From: Triatoma infestans
Taxonomy: Eukaryota; Arthropoda; Insecta; Hemiptera; Reduviidae
Direction of reading: 5' to 3'
Assembly: GCA_011037195.1 (NCBI GenBank)
Contig: JAAEAF010014739.1
Location: forward strand, 347,822 to 411,821
DNA: 64,000 nucleotides
The notes below the pieces were generated by a model. It did no database searches and had not been told where the DNA came from. It was given only the letters and a program-made list of their open reading frames with translations. The stretch's first letter is position 1; the number at the start of each line of letters is the position of its first letter. Positions 45,765 to 57,704 of the stretch are shown one piece after another. A program made the position numbers and the translations under genes.

Positions 45765-46440
45765 GCCAAAATATAAAAATCTGAAAACTTCTCATACTTA
45801 ACTGATTTTCTACAAATTATTTTAAACATTTTTTTATTAGATATTTTTGCTTCTTTAAGATAAGAAAATACATGTTTTATGTACTAGGATTATTATTAAT
45901 AACGGACACTTTATGAGTTGTTTATAATGTTTTGAAATGACCAAAAAACCAAAAAAGTTCATTACAAAAATTGTATAATCCTTATGGCTATATAATCCTT
46001 GTGATGTTAATTTTGTAGCATTTCAATGAAAACCTAGGAATGTTTTTTTCTTTTAACCACTTACAGGGTAATAGTACCCCTGAGCCGTCGCTTTTACCAG
46101 CACGTCTAGGCTAAACTACTAAGAACTATCGCAGTAAGGAAATCCTGATGCTGATTCTGATCTGAGAGGGAATGGCGTACATGCTCAATTTTAACGTCAA
46201 AACAAAATACCCGATTATATAAATTGGCACCTAGATATTCCTAAGAGGCCAGCTAAAAAACTCTAAAACAACCCTAGCGACCACAATCATACCAATAAAT
46301 TATTAGTGTACAAAATATACCCTCTCTAGGAAATCACACTAAGATAGGACGATCTCTTTGAACTTTTTAAAGGCATTTTAAGCGCTCACATTTTCTAGCA
46401 GCAAAGCAACTTTATTGTTGTTGTGGTGGTTTGGTTCCGC
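45765..46440. other. Intronic sequence with an unassigned less AT-rich part at 46065-46360
   Basis: The patch (ACCCCTGAGCCGTCGCTTTTACC..., CCAGCTAAAAAACTC...) has no open frame of note and no pol III boxes; possibly an old repeat. Confidence 0.35.
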
Positions 46441-46445
46441 AAAGC

Positions 46446-46772
46446 TGGAAAGTATCAGAGACATTTTACGTTAGGACACTGTTTTTTTTTTTTTTTTGTA
46501 GTCATTGAGCGGTTTCGGGCGTTCGCCCATCTTCAAGATGCGTTTGTCAAACAGTGTGAAAACACAGACTTGCACAGAGCAAATTCAGTTTACACACTTC
46601 ACTCCGTGTAATCGATAATAAACGTTTACACTCAGTGTGTAAACTGAATTTGCTCTGTGCAAGTCTGTGTTATCACACTGTTTGACAAATGCATCCTGAA
46701 CGCCCAAAACCGGTCGATGACCACAAAAAGAAGCAGGCTATCATGTGAAATGTCTCTGAAACTTTATCGTTA
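46446..46772. repeat. Foldback element, ~327 bp
   Basis: The left arm includes TATCAGAGACATTTTAC, GCGGTTTCGGGCGTTCG, TTTGTCAAACAGTGTG, AACACAGACTTGCACAGAGC and AAATTCAGTTTACACAC. The right arm is its reverse complement in order, ending CATGTGAAATGTCTCTGA and AACTTTATCG. The arms are about 150 bp and the loop is short (around 46605-46635). It would form a long, nearly perfect hairpin. Non-autonomous; no protein-coding content. The small frame at 46423-46611 is part of an arm. Confidence 0.93.
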
Positions 46773-46779
46773 ATTAAGT

Positions 46780-47015
46780 CAATATGAAAAACAAACGAGT
46801 TCCTCATAAACTCCGCACTCCATTCGGACAAGGGTGCGATGTGTCCAAGTGTATACTAGGATGTATAAATGTATATATACATATGTATGTTGTCATATGG
46901 CTTAGCCATCAACGAACTCTAGTATGTCTAAAGACAAACACTAAAGCACAATTGTTACGAAACTTGTTACAAATGAATCGATTCAAATTTGAATGGAATA
47001 CTTTTTGAAAATTTA
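46780..47015. other. Intronic sequence, no feature seen
   Basis: Short stretch beside the foldback. An open frame at 46784-47008 has no recognisable motif. Confidence 0.4.
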
Positions 47016-47019
47016 GCAA

Positions 47020-47545
47020 TCATTTAATATTTTAGTCAAAATCCGTATAACCGGAAATGGGATTTTCCTAAATAGAATTTTCAGTTCCCAATTTTCCATG
47101 AAACTACACCCGTAACGCCTATCCCTACATCTTTCCAGGAAACGTGATTTCTGTCGGGTTCTGAGGGAGCTATCGTTAAGCTTTCTTCCAAAAACCACTT
47201 CATTTATTTATACGGCTCTATATAATATAATATTAATGCACCATAATATTATTTGCTGGAATTTGTAAACAAGTTGATTTAAGGTAGTTTTGCGGAAGTT
47301 GTGTGGCATTAAATTTCATATATAAGAGATTGTTTCTATATTATTGGCACGCTTTTCACTTCCCTACCTGCATGAATTATGCGTTGGCACTTGTCCTCCC
47401 ACCATCTTTATATTTATGTTAAAGCAGTAGAGCAAAATTTGAAAAATTAAAAGAATATCACTAAATATATAATTGTGTTAACAGGTTAAGAGAAAGTAGT
47501 GTGAGTGTTTCATACTCAGATTTTTTTTTTTTTAATTTCGTTTAA
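47020..47545 (+). repeat. Rep-A copy, forward, eroded
   Basis: CAAAATCCGTATAACCGGAAATGGG (module 1, ~47036), GTTAAGCTTTCTTCC, ATACGGCTCTATATAATATAATATTAATGC in parts, TTAAGGTAGTTTTGCGG. The tail is AAGAGAAAGTAGTGTGAGTG-TTTCATACTCAG (~47490). Confidence 0.7.
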
Positions 47546-47549
47546 TTGT

Positions 47550-49390
47550 TTAGAAAACCATTCATTTGAGAGCGCATCTAAATTCAGATTGAGATTCCGT
47601 TATAGCCAATTAATTTGCGAACAGATTCTTAAATTAGTTTTACGGTTGATGAACGGTCTTCAACATGATTATGTAATGTAATTGACAGAAGCATAATATG
47701 AATGAAAGTGCAACAAGTGTAAAAACTAATCTCTGGAAATTTGTTTTAATTGTAAACAACGGCAAGAAACATATTTATATATATGTTTTACTTCATTTTT
47801 CTATAAGAAACTACATATTATTATGGTTTTTTTTATTTTATGCTGATGGACAGATTGACGGATAAGATTTGCAATTTTATAATGTTCTCTTTATTGTGCC
47901 ATTATAGCATCAAGTGGAGTGTTGTTTTCCATGTCTTCAGTCACGTGACTGGCTGCCACCTCTTCCTCCTCCTCCTCCTCCTCCTCCTCCCCTCATACTT
48001 CCAGCAGACTAATAATTATGGGTTTCTCCTGTTGAGCGCACAATATACCCTCGCCAGCCCATATGCTGTTTGTGTTAATTTAATTAAATAGAAAATGCTA
48101 TTTCTATCTAGAAGGAAGACCTTCTATATACTACTCTCCCTTTCTCTTTGATTTGTTTTACCTTTTCTTGCATTTTTGTTTTTTTCTTATGTACTAGTGC
48201 AAAGGAAATTTGAGTCGGAATAATTTGCTCATATAGCGATAAGAAAAAGTGAATTCTTCCTTAAGTTTTGACTGCAAGCTTAAAGATACAGATACATATA
48301 CCGTTTTAACTTGAATAATAGCATTTAAAGTTGATGGCAGTCATCTCATTAAGTTAAAATAAAAACAACATCTTTTAAATTTACGACTACCCCCCCGTGA
48401 ACAGTGAAATAACTGTTAAGACAATTTGTTTTCTCCCAGTTTATGAATACTCACAATCGCTTTGAATACAATGATTTGAAGTGAATCAACATTATGCTTT
48501 ATTTGGTTATTCTTAAGTGAAAAAAGGGGTTTAGTTAACATAATACCTAGGATAAAACAGCGTGTAAACAAATGATTGCGTTGAGAAAATATAGTAACTC
48601 TTCAAGAGAACCTTAGTCGTCTATTTTCCGTGTGACGTGTGCATGCTTTTTAGAACAGAGTGGTTGAGAACAAACTTTTATATTTCATTTATCCCTGGAT
48701 TGTATATACTTATATACGATAAAAATATATCTAATAATATAACTATTTGAATAAATTAAAATTTCTAATTCTCAGAAATTCATTGATATGAGAGATAACT
48801 TTGTGACTTATCTCCGAGAATTTTACCGCGTAATTCACCGACAGGTATAAAAGCATAACCCTATCTATATATAGAGTATTGCTGCCCATAGTGAGAGAGT
48901 TTAGGCATTTACTTAAACTAAATTTGTTGCATTGTAAGAAATTAAATTAATATAGACATAATTAATTATATTTCAATTAATATAAGACATTGTATAATGT
49001 CTAATTGTGTTGTTCCCATTATAGTGTAGATTTGGTGAAATGTTTGGCTTGTTTCCAATATAACATTCCAAACTGAACAATAATATAACCTGTAATTATT
49101 TTCTACACAAATGGTTACTTCACTAAACGCTGCTGCTTATTAGTTGTTTGTTTGGATATTTCAAGTTCATTATGAAATGTAATTCAATTACATCATCAAT
49201 GCATTTAAATAAGTGGCTACTTATATTACAAACTATGTTTTGATTAACATACGCAATATTTTTTAGGTCTCCTGTTTATTTATATTGAACTTTCGCGAGC
49301 TTATTAAGTAAAATTGATTATTAATTTTAAGATAATTTCCTATATTTTCCTCATAATTATAGAAAGTACACATCATCATCCTGGCCGTGT
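47550..49390. other. AT-rich intronic sequence with a mixed-composition patch at 47920-48070
   Basis: The patch holds the palindromic E-box GTCACGTGAC (47940-47949) and a CTC repeat, listed separately. No gene recognised. Confidence 0.5.
47964..47990. repeat. (CTC)n microsatellite
   Basis: About nine CTC units in a CT-rich setting. Confidence 0.93.
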
Positions 49391-49396
49391 TTTTTT

Positions 49397-49440
49397 TTTT
49401 GACTCGAACCCGGGTCCTCCGCGTGGGAATCCAGGAAATG
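49397..49440 (-). mobile_element. tRNA-derived SINE head fragment, reverse
   Basis: GACTCGAACCCGGGTCCTCC, then GCGTGGGAATCCAG, is the reverse complement of a SINE S1 head with a strong B box (GGGTTCGAGTC). The A box and body are missing, replaced by A-rich DNA. A real tRNA is excluded because neither acceptor stem is present. Confidence 0.65.
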
Positions 49441-49629
49441 ATGTCATCAGCAAAACAGGAAATAAATTGACCAAAATAAAAGAAAAAAAAAACCTGGACA
49501 TATGTTTAGTTGTGCTGGCCATATAGAAAGAGGTGGAAGGGGTTAGACATATATATGAGTATAAATGGAATTGTGGGGCTCCTCTGCTTGAGACCATGTA
49601 GCATCAATTTAAATTTAAGCCTAACTGAG

Positions 49630-49835
49630 AGGCCCCCTCAAAGCCTCTCTAAAATGATTTTTTTTTTTTTAAAGTTTCAAATAAAAGCGATTGTTTTTTA
49701 ACCTTTGCAGTGAGCACTTCAAGATTAAAGAAAATCGTTATAGCCGGGTTCTAATGTAAAATTCTATTACTGAGAGTTTCTGAAACAATCAAAATTTCCC
49801 AGTAAAATATTTACTAAGAGAAAGTAACAACTGGT
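49630..49835 (-). repeat. Rep-A fragment, reverse
   Basis: CCCCCTCAAAGCCTCTCTAAAATG, AGTTTCAAATAAAAGCGATTG, and TTAAAGAAAATCGTTATAGCC (reverse central part). At the right, ACTAAGAGAAAGTAAC and CTGGTGAAACTCTCACA resemble Rep-A ends. Confidence 0.6.
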
Positions 49836-49839
49836 GAAA

Positions 49840-50808
49840 CTCTCACAAGATAATCTGTTATTATCAATTTCTCCTTTTTTATAAATATTTAGTTGCTTTA
49901 ATATAAGGCTTAATCTCGGTAAAAGGTTTTAAATGATATTGGAAAATTAGCTAATTCTATAAATTAGAATACCAAAGTGTAAAGTAACCGGTAATCTTTA
50001 TAGTGAAAATAGTACGAAACTGATACAAACCATTCTGGAAAAAAGAAATCCCAGCCGATTTCTTTCAAACTCATAATTTTAGCAATATATTGCATTTGTC
50101 TAATGGAAGTTTTAGAAATGGGAGAGGGGATGTTTGTTTTTGAATTTTTAGACGCCAGATATTATTTTTTTATGATTTCTTTTCTTAACAAAAATCATAC
50201 TTGATGAATATATCCCACACTCATTCTCTCGTACAATAAAAACACCAATGGAATGGACAACATGGTTGGTTGGACTAATAATTACTATTAATTATTTGAA
50301 ATTAGAACAACCACTAAATGAATGCAAATTTCGTGTCTAATATTATGAATTTTTTTTTTTCATTCTATAGTTTTTCAAATTACGTTTTTTTTTTATATAT
50401 AAATACGAAAAATAATTCTATAATTTATTCATATTGATTCTAATTTTTTTCCTCAATTATTTTGATAGTAATATTGAATATACATCAATGAAAAATACTT
50501 GTAAAAAATTATTACTTAAATTTTTTTTTCAAATAATAATAATTCCAAATTTATTACGTAGTAAAACAAGAGCTACTTAATGAATTGCATATAATATACA
50601 TTAAAATGCAATACTGTTTTTTTTTTTTTATATCGATTTAAATTTTTTATATAGTTGTTTAATAATTATTTACTTTGAATATATATTTGAATAGTTGCCA
50701 GAACATTGAAAGAATGAATTGAAAATTATCTCAAAATTAACAGAAATGGTTTTTCATACAACAGTTAATAAAGGAATTTATGTATTTGATTATTATCTGT
50801 TTTGATTT

Positions 50809-50848
<40 letters not shown>

Positions 50849-51710
50849 AAATTATTTATTAATAATACGATAATTTGATGACCAAACAATTCCTATATTC
50901 CTTTATTTGAGCAAAAAGGTAAATTTATACTTCTTAAATATTAATTTAGTTATATCTTTTTTGGTAAATATTATTATTATTATTATGTACATGTCATCTA
51001 TTTATAGTTTAAATGGGACTTTGCGAAATTAGTAAATAATATATAATCTCATAATCGGGTTTTATTTACTTTTTTTTCCGAAATAAGTTACTTAGTCACG
51101 GTATGAGATTCTAGCGCTAGTTTGCGGCGGTATTGTTGCTACTTCTTAAAGCAAAAAACTTTTAGCCAGAAAGTTAGAAACAAGAACAAGCATATTAAAA
51201 TATATATATATATAAAGCGAAGTAAAAAACTGTGATGTGACCTTGAGAACAGTTTTACCCGGATCCAAAGGCCAGCGCCATCTCGTTTCATTGTTTATTG
51301 TGTGTGTCTGTGTATCTATGTGTATGTTCACTTTAAGTTTTCTAGTTAAAATATATGTCAAAATATTCAAAGTTTTATAACTTTGTCATCATTATGTATT
51401 CGACGACAAAAGATGAAGAAGTGAAGAAAACTTTACTAACTTTATTTGTGAAAGTGAAAACTTAATTACCAAACTAATTTGTCACTTGCGCACCTTATAT
51501 TAGGACACCCGCCCGCCCCCCTTAAAGAATCAACATTAAAAAAAAAAAAAACAAATTTAAGGGTTGTCAATTTCTTAAAAAAAACAAAATAAAACCCTTT
51601 CCAAAGTTAAACTTCTATTAATTATCTTAGTATTAATTTTTAGGCCAGGATTATCTTTATAAATATAAATAATAATTTTTTCAATATCATAATTTAAGAC
51701 GATTGACTTT
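49840..51710. other. AT-rich intronic sequence, no gene seen
   Basis: Includes a T-run of about 31 bases (50814-50844). A less AT-rich spot at 51230-51330 (TTTTACCCGGATCCAAAGGC) is unassigned. Confidence 0.6.
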
Positions 51711-51716
51711 TTATTT

Positions 51717-52440
51717 TTACTTTCTCTCATTCTTAAGTAAGAGGAAGTAATCGTGTCAAATTTTCGATTTCGAATTTTTCACCGGAAATACACGTTTTCA
51801 GGTCCCGTGAGTTCCAAAAAAGTGGTTTTTCGAAAATGATATGTCTATGTTAACATCATAGGTCAAAACTGAAAAATTGTAGAAAGTTTAAACTTAATAT
51901 TCCGTTTAGGTATCACCATAGGTGCAATTTTCTCAAAAATGGTTCCACCAATTTTCCTTTTAAACTTTTGTAATATCAGTTACACACACTAAGAGCTATC
52001 ATCATTTTTATTTGAAATATTTCTCCGGGAAAATTCATTTAAGGCGGCTTTTGGGGGGGAGTGGTTAGGTGAAGTTTTTCTCATAAACTGCTATATCCAT
52101 TTATTATACAATTCTATCATCTAAATAATATTAATTAGAATTATATATGTTGTCAAAATTCCGTGTTTGAAGAAAATCGATTGACCGGAAGTGGGTTATT
52201 CAATTTTCAGCGTTTTTCACCATAAAATCACCGATAGATTTCTTGAAATTTGATTTACTATAACCATGAATACCGGTGAGGGGGGGAGCTATAAGTTTCA
52301 TTGAAACTTTTTTCCGAAAAAGCCCCATTTGAAAAAATTTATGGTGGGAGAGACAGGATATGCTTTCGTCAATAAAGTCAATAATTTTGTAATTTGCAGT
52401 TAGAGGAAGTTGTGTGAATGTTTCACACAAGATTATTTCA
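51717..52440 (+). repeat. Rep-A copy, forward, deleted in module 1
   Basis: The head TTTACTTTCTCTCATTCTTAA, then GTAAGAGGAAGTAATCGTG; CACCGGAAATACACGTTTTCAGG; TATTCCGTTTAGGTATCACCATAGG then directly GCAATTTTCTCAAAAATGG (module 1 lost). Module 2 is ATTGACCGGAAGTGGG (~52178) and the tail is AGAGGAAGTTGTGTGAATG-TTTCACAC (~52400). Confidence 0.88.
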
Positions 52441-52454
52441 TTTTTTTCTTGATG

Positions 52455-52690
52455 CTGTAAAAAGGAAGTATTTTGATCGCGTCAGAAGATTACACAGGAA
52501 ATGTTTTCGAGGAATCCCTGGAGTACGAAAATTTTTTTATCGTATTAATGTGTGTTAGAGTAAAAACGCAGCTAACGAAGCTAAACAAAAAAAAAATAGC
52601 GCGCGTTCAAATAAAATTTCGATTACCTAATTTCCGGGGATATTATCAAGATTTTCTTCAAACTTATGCATAGTATCCTTGTTATACATA
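52455..52690 (+). repeat. Rep-A head fragment, forward
   Basis: AAAAAGGAAGTATTTTGATCG-CGTCAGAAGATTACACAGG, then CGAAAATTTTTTTATCG. It directly follows the preceding copy, so the two are in tandem. Confidence 0.6.
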
Positions 52691-52694
52691 TTTA

Positions 52695-53761
52695 TATCTG
52701 TGAGTTGAGTTTAATACAAAACATTTCAATTGGAATTTGAGAATGCAGTAAGAGAAAATCATCCTGAGAATTTCGTATTAGATTTCTCAAATATTTGAAA
52801 TGTAAAAAGTGATGATAGATGAATTGCTTGTCTTGTTTTCCCTTGAACACTGGTTTTGATCTCTTTTAAAGTAAATAAAAAGGATTCTACATGACATTTG
52901 ATGCAGTAGCCCAAAAATGGACGAAATTATAAGGTAGAGTGTAATGTAATGTTCAATTAGATCTCTTTCAGCATTGTATTGGAATAAGGTTGAATAGAAC
53001 GAAATTTTATATTAAGAAATTAAATTTAAAAAAAAAAGTTTGGTTCCCCACATATATACTTTTACTGCTGTTAATAGGATTTATTGCAATCGTGACAAAT
53101 TTTAAACATAAATTTCAACACGTTTTAGAGTGACCCAGCAACTTTATTACAGCATACTGCACATACAAATATTATTATATATATGCATTTCAAATACAAC
53201 ATTTCAATATATTTACAATAATTTAACAAATACGTATCATTTATAAGAGGACGACAATAAATTTGACAAAAGCATTATTATTTTTTTTTTAATTTATTGA
53301 AATTTACTACTGTAACAATTGTTACAAGTAAATCTAATGATAGCTAATACAATGACGAGATCTTTAATTGAAAATGGCATCGGGGATGGATGGTGCATTA
53401 TTTCAATTAAAATATAAAATTCAATTTCTTCTTTTCTTTTATTTCAATTTTTTTTTTTTATAATATTTCAAAGTCCAGATTTTTCTTAGAATATCTGAAG
53501 TTGATCATAAATTCTTTACTTAATAGTATTTTCTTCTCAGATATGATATATGATAGGTCAGTGAGCTAATTGCGGCATCCAACAGTTTGCAGTGCTGCAA
53601 TGGAATAGAAGATGATTCTCAATCTGCATTTGTCCGCCCCAACAAAGGCAATCGCTTAATTATATTAGTTTTAATCTAGGCATGTAAAATGGAAATTTTC
53701 CGTGCTCTGTTATCAACTGGGACAGCGTATAATAAGAAATGAAGTTTTTCATCTTCTGGCG

Positions 53762-53810
<49 letters not shown>

Positions 53811-54930
53811 TATGTGTTTTATCATGATTTTTGGAGAATTAGTGAGTGACATCACGTTACCCTCTAAACTGCCGTTTCATTTTTAGTGTTAACATCACAT
53901 CTGTATAACATTAAAGACAGTTAAACATTTAGCAACAATTCAAAGTTTAAAGGTAATTTGTTTTATTAAGATTATGATAATTGCAATAAAAATGTCAGGT
54001 TTTTGTTTGATATTCTGCCAAACAATTTTGTTATAATAATCCTAACACTCTAACCAAGTCTTCTTTCTACATATCTTCATCCAGAATGACATGCAATACC
54101 GTCCATAAATCAACACGTTATCATCCTTCCAAGATCTAGTTTTTTAACAAACTAGAGTTGTGTAAACAACTTGCACTAAAATATACCAGTTAGCCAACTT
54201 TATAGATATAATAAAATCATATATTGTATCAATACGGATGAGCGAATGGGGGGAGAACTCGTCTTCACTTCTCCTTAATATCACTACACTACTATTGCAT
54301 AGTGAAAGCATCACATTCACGTCGCTATGTTGTACAGTCTGATAAATGTTATAAGATTTTACTTTCCTACTCTTCTATACCATCTCACAGCCATTACATA
54401 TATCCATCCACTCTTGGTACACACACACATAGACAGACAGACACTCGCCAATAAAACACTTCTATATCTTTCTGCATGTATATTCTTTATACTAACACAA
54501 GGATTACCAGTTGGCATTTAAACTTTAAATACATTATTATATATGTCTATCCTAAGATAGAAACCTGGTTTTATAAATATACAAAAAATTTAAAAAAAAC
54601 ACTTTTACTTAACTTTTGACCGTTTGTTGTAAGATAACAGGAAAGTATTTCGCTCTTTTTTCCTCTCCTCTCAGAGATGTTTGCGTTTTTTCTGTTATTA
54701 TTCTCTTTCTTCTTTGTAATATTTGTGTTGAGAAATTTGCCCCTCAGTCTAATTGGCCATATTTCTTCCTCGGTCTTCAACGTCTATCTCACCCCCCACT
54801 TCATCACAATTATTTTTTGTTTAAAAGTCAAATTTCATCCATGTTTTTTCTCAAATTGTTCTTCCATTTACTGTTCTATCAATATTTGTGTGAAAATATC
54901 TCTAAGCTGAAAATGTGGGTGGGTCCGCAG
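52695..54930. other. AT-rich intronic sequence, no gene seen
   Basis: Contains a CT microsatellite and, just after it (53815-53990), a possible short Rep-A piece (CACGTTACCCTCTAAACTGCC). Open frames at 54616-54936 are overlapping, hydrophobic and T-driven; not credible. Confidence 0.5.
53766..53809. repeat. (CT)n microsatellite
   Basis: About 22 uninterrupted CT units. Confidence 0.97.
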
Positions 54931-54942
54931 TGCTGAATAACA

Positions 54943-55203
54943 TCTGGTATTTTAACCGTCGTATCGTGCATATCGGTTTTGTTCCTGACCGGTTTCGGAT
55001 TTTCATCCATTGTCAGAGCAAATTCACCAAGTTCGTTTAGAGAGTTTACTTCAACGAAGTGTTTCTGTTAGACTCTCACTTGTGGTGTGAGTGAGTCTAA
55101 CAGAAACACGATGAATGAACAGAAACTGACGATGGATGAAAATCCGTAACCGATCAGGAACAAAATCAATATGCATGCTATGACGGATAAAATACCGAAT
55201 ATT
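54943..55203. repeat. Foldback element, ~260 bp
   Basis: The left arm TGGTATTTTAACCGTCGTAT, GCATATCGGTTTTGTTCCTG and CGGTTTCGGATTTTCATCC is mirrored at the right by GGATGAAAATCCGTAACCG, CAGGAACAAAATCAATATGC and GACGGATAAAATACC. An inner palindrome, GTTAGACTCTCACTTGTGG and its partner CACACCAC-like GTGAGTGAGTCTAAC, forms the tip. The GCGGTTTCGG / CCGGTTTCGG motif and layout are shared with the 46.4-kb element, so they may be related. Confidence 0.9.
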
Positions 55204-55204
55204 T

Positions 55205-55485
55205 CTACGCTATTTCTATGACATTAATAGAATTGAATAATTATGATTTGTAATACTGTTATTTTTTTTTTTTTTTTGGTGTGGGGAATCAATATAATGC
55301 AACCTTAAAAGTTCTGCTGTTCTCCCCCTTCATGTGCCAGGATGAGATCTCTTAATACCTTTTCCAAAAACCATTTCTTTATGAACAATCCAGATCTGGG
55401 GGAGGGTTTTATTCCTCCATTGTCCAATATGTAGTAAGGTTTCTGAACATACCGTGGATGATAGTGTCAAGAAGTGTATTCAAAT
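55205..55485. other. Intronic sequence, no feature seen
   Basis: T-run at 55261 and moderately mixed DNA without recognised motifs. Confidence 0.5.
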
Positions 55486-55489
55486 ATCC

Positions 55490-56232
55490 CCTATCTCTCT
55501 CTTTCTACAGAGATCTACAGGTAATCCCGCGTTTTTCAGGTATCCCTTTGTCTGTACAAAATGAGCATTGCAGGTTTTAATGAAAACCTTTCTTGCAGTT
55601 TTCAAGAAAATTCCAAAAAACTCAAAAGCCTATTTTCTAAAGACGTACGTATCTCTCCGGTTAACCGATATTTTGAACTTGGCATTTCTAATCAAAAGTC
55701 TGTTATATTATTAATTTTATATCGGTAGTAAAGCATACTTATTATACTGAATAGGTAAAATTAACGTTGCTATTCTCACAAACTCCCCCTCCCCCCTCCA
55801 AATCGAATCTTTCAGGAACTTTATGTCTCAAATACAAGTGATAGATATTTATGTGTGTAGTAAATAGTAGACGAAGTTTAAAGAAAATCATTGGAGCTGT
55901 TTTTCGAGAAAATCATGAAAAACTGAAGAAAAAAAAAGAAAAACCTTGAATAAAGTCGCATTTCCGGTACAAGGATTTCCTCTGAAACCTTTGTGTCACA
56001 GATGCGGTGGTAGAGTTTCTAATAAACGGAATACCAAAGTTGGGCTATCTATGATTATTCGTTTTTGAGATATTTTGTTCACTCACACACAAACCTACAC
56101 ATACATATGGACCATTTGCTAAAAATTCCATTCCTTTTTTTTTTCTGAGCCCGGAACGTATTTCCAGTGAAAACTGTATTTGGAAAATTAGATACGAATG
56201 CACTACTTTTACTATGAGTAAGAGAAAGTAAA
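55490..56232 (-). repeat. Rep-A copy, reverse, near full length
   Basis: ATCTCTCCGGTTAACCGATATTTTG (module 2 reversed, ~55650), GGAGCTGTTTTTCGAGAAAATC, GTCGCATTTCCGGTACAAGG (module 1 reversed, ~55955), AATTAGATACGAATGC. The reversed left end is TTACTATGAGTAAGAGAAAG-TAAA (~56208-56232), which shows the terminal sequence clearly. Confidence 0.88.
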
Positions 56233-56239
56233 ATTTGGT

Positions 56240-56610
56240 TGGTAGTTAATGAACCTTTTTACAACAGCCAAAATAATCTCTTTATTGGTTAGAAAGCCAA
56301 CGTTTCAGCACTATACGTGCCATTTTCATAGGACAATTATTCCTTTACATTACTGAAAAATTATTAAATATATGATACAAAGGTTGTGATATACATATTA
56401 TAACAGATAAGTTGTCCGAAAGTAATTACCTTAGGATACATTTCTTAATCATATACAGAGGCTTCGTTAATTTATATTCTGAAAGAAGGATAGATATTTC
56501 TTTATTCAAGTACTTCGCTTATTCGTTAAAACATATAAATTTATTCTTGGGTAACATATAAAATTGAATGGATTGTTGGGAGGGATGGTTTTTTTATTTT
56601 ATTTTTCGAA
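56240..56610. other. Intronic sequence with possible foldback-type fragment at 56245-56345
   Basis: AGAAAGCCAACGTTTCAGCAC...GTGCCATTTTCATAGG has the look of one arm of a foldback element, but no second arm was found nearby. Confidence 0.35.
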
Positions 56611-56618
56611 GATCATCA

Positions 56619-56940
56619 TAATGGATGTGAGAAGGAGAGAGAGAGTTTGAGAGAATGGATTTTAGAGAAAATAAATTAGAATATATGCTGAAAACACAAA
56701 ACTGCAAGGACTTTACAAGTATAATAGAAGTTAGGTAGCGAAAGATATATAAAGAGACAGACTGACTGAGAAGGTTGAAGGTTGGTGAATGGTTATGAAC
56801 TTATCGTAAACTGTTGTAAAACCGTCCTCTGTAGGGCTAGGTCGGCTGTTTATATGAAGAATCTCTCATCTTAGTCTGACTGGGTAGCGAGTAACTAGAT
56901 TGATTCATTTTTGTGTTTCTTCGCTCTTCGGATCCTATTA
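56619..56940 (+). mobile_element. Rep-B (solo LTR-like) copy 4 with 5-bp duplication CATCA
   Basis: Starts TAATGGATGTGAGAAGGAG and carries the family blocks GAATGGATTTTAGAGA, ACTGCAAGGACTTTAC, AGACAGACTGACTGAG and TCTTCGCTCTTCGGATCCTATTA. CATCA flanks both sides (56614-56618 and 56941-56945). It is missing about 25 bp (the TTTAATGATTCG block) near the right end compared with copy 2. Confidence 0.8.
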
Positions 56941-56945
56941 CATCA

Positions 56946-57360
56946 TTAAGATTGATATTTAATGGATGCTGCAATTCTTGTACGAATTTCTTATTAATGA
57001 TTTTAAAAAAAAAAAAAAAAACCTAAGTGTTGGCAGTAATTGAATATATTCAAGTATTTTTATGAAAAAACAATTTTTTTGTATGTCAAATTGTGGCCAT
57101 ATTAGATAAACCAAATTAAAAAAAAAAAAAATGATTTAGAGAAGATTATACAGAAAGCGATTAATTTAAATTGAAAGAGCCTCTATGAACACATACTTGT
57201 TGCATAAGAAGAGTAAACATATTATATGTTTTTTTTTTATGGAATGGTATTATTAATTCTATGTTTTAAATTAAAACCCACTTACTAAATTCTTACAAAG
57301 AAAGAAGATAAAAGAAAGTGGTTATCAAACATTTGGAGTGTTCCCTTCTTTAGTAAACAG
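56946..57360. other. AT-rich intronic sequence, no feature seen
   Basis: Poly-A runs at 57004 and 57118; nothing else. Confidence 0.6.
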
Positions 57361-57365
57361 AATTT

Positions 57366-57700
57366 TTTATTTTCTCTTACCGCTGTAAAAGGGGCATTAT
57401 TGCGATCTTGTCAGACTTTCAAAAACAAGAATTTTCCCCGACAAAATATATTCCTAAGTAGGAAAACAAAATTTTTTTACGAAGATGAATGGGTGTGAAA
57501 AATATGTATTTTAATAATGAAAAATCGCACTAAGTTCAAACTTAATGATAACGTAATACAACTATCATATTATAAGACACGAAGTTTTCAGTTAAAAAGA
57601 AGTGCGCCCTTATTGGTGTTTTTTTTTATCTTAATAGTTTCCGCGATTTTCTTAAAAATAACGGCTCCAATGATTTCCTATTATTTCGCAAACTAAATAC
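57366..57700 (+). repeat. Rep-A copy, forward, 3' truncated
   Basis: TTATTTTCTCTTACCGCTGTA, then AAAGGGGCATTATTGCGATC-TTGTCAG (head); AGTTAAAAAGAAGTGCGCCC (module 1, ~57590); CTTAAAAATAACGGCTCCAATG. Confidence 0.8.
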
Positions 57701-57704
57701 ATTG

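Noticed and set aside
46423..46611. 62-codon + frame
   Set aside because: Lies in one arm of the 46.4-kb foldback and includes its poly-T.
49397..49440. A tRNA gene on the minus strand
   Set aside because: Only a B-box-bearing segment is present; no acceptor stem or anticodon arm, and it matches the SINE head.
54616..54936. 106-codon hydrophobic + frame, possible membrane protein
   Set aside because: Two overlapping frames both read as Phe/Leu-rich, as expected from T-rich DNA; no start context or homologous motif.
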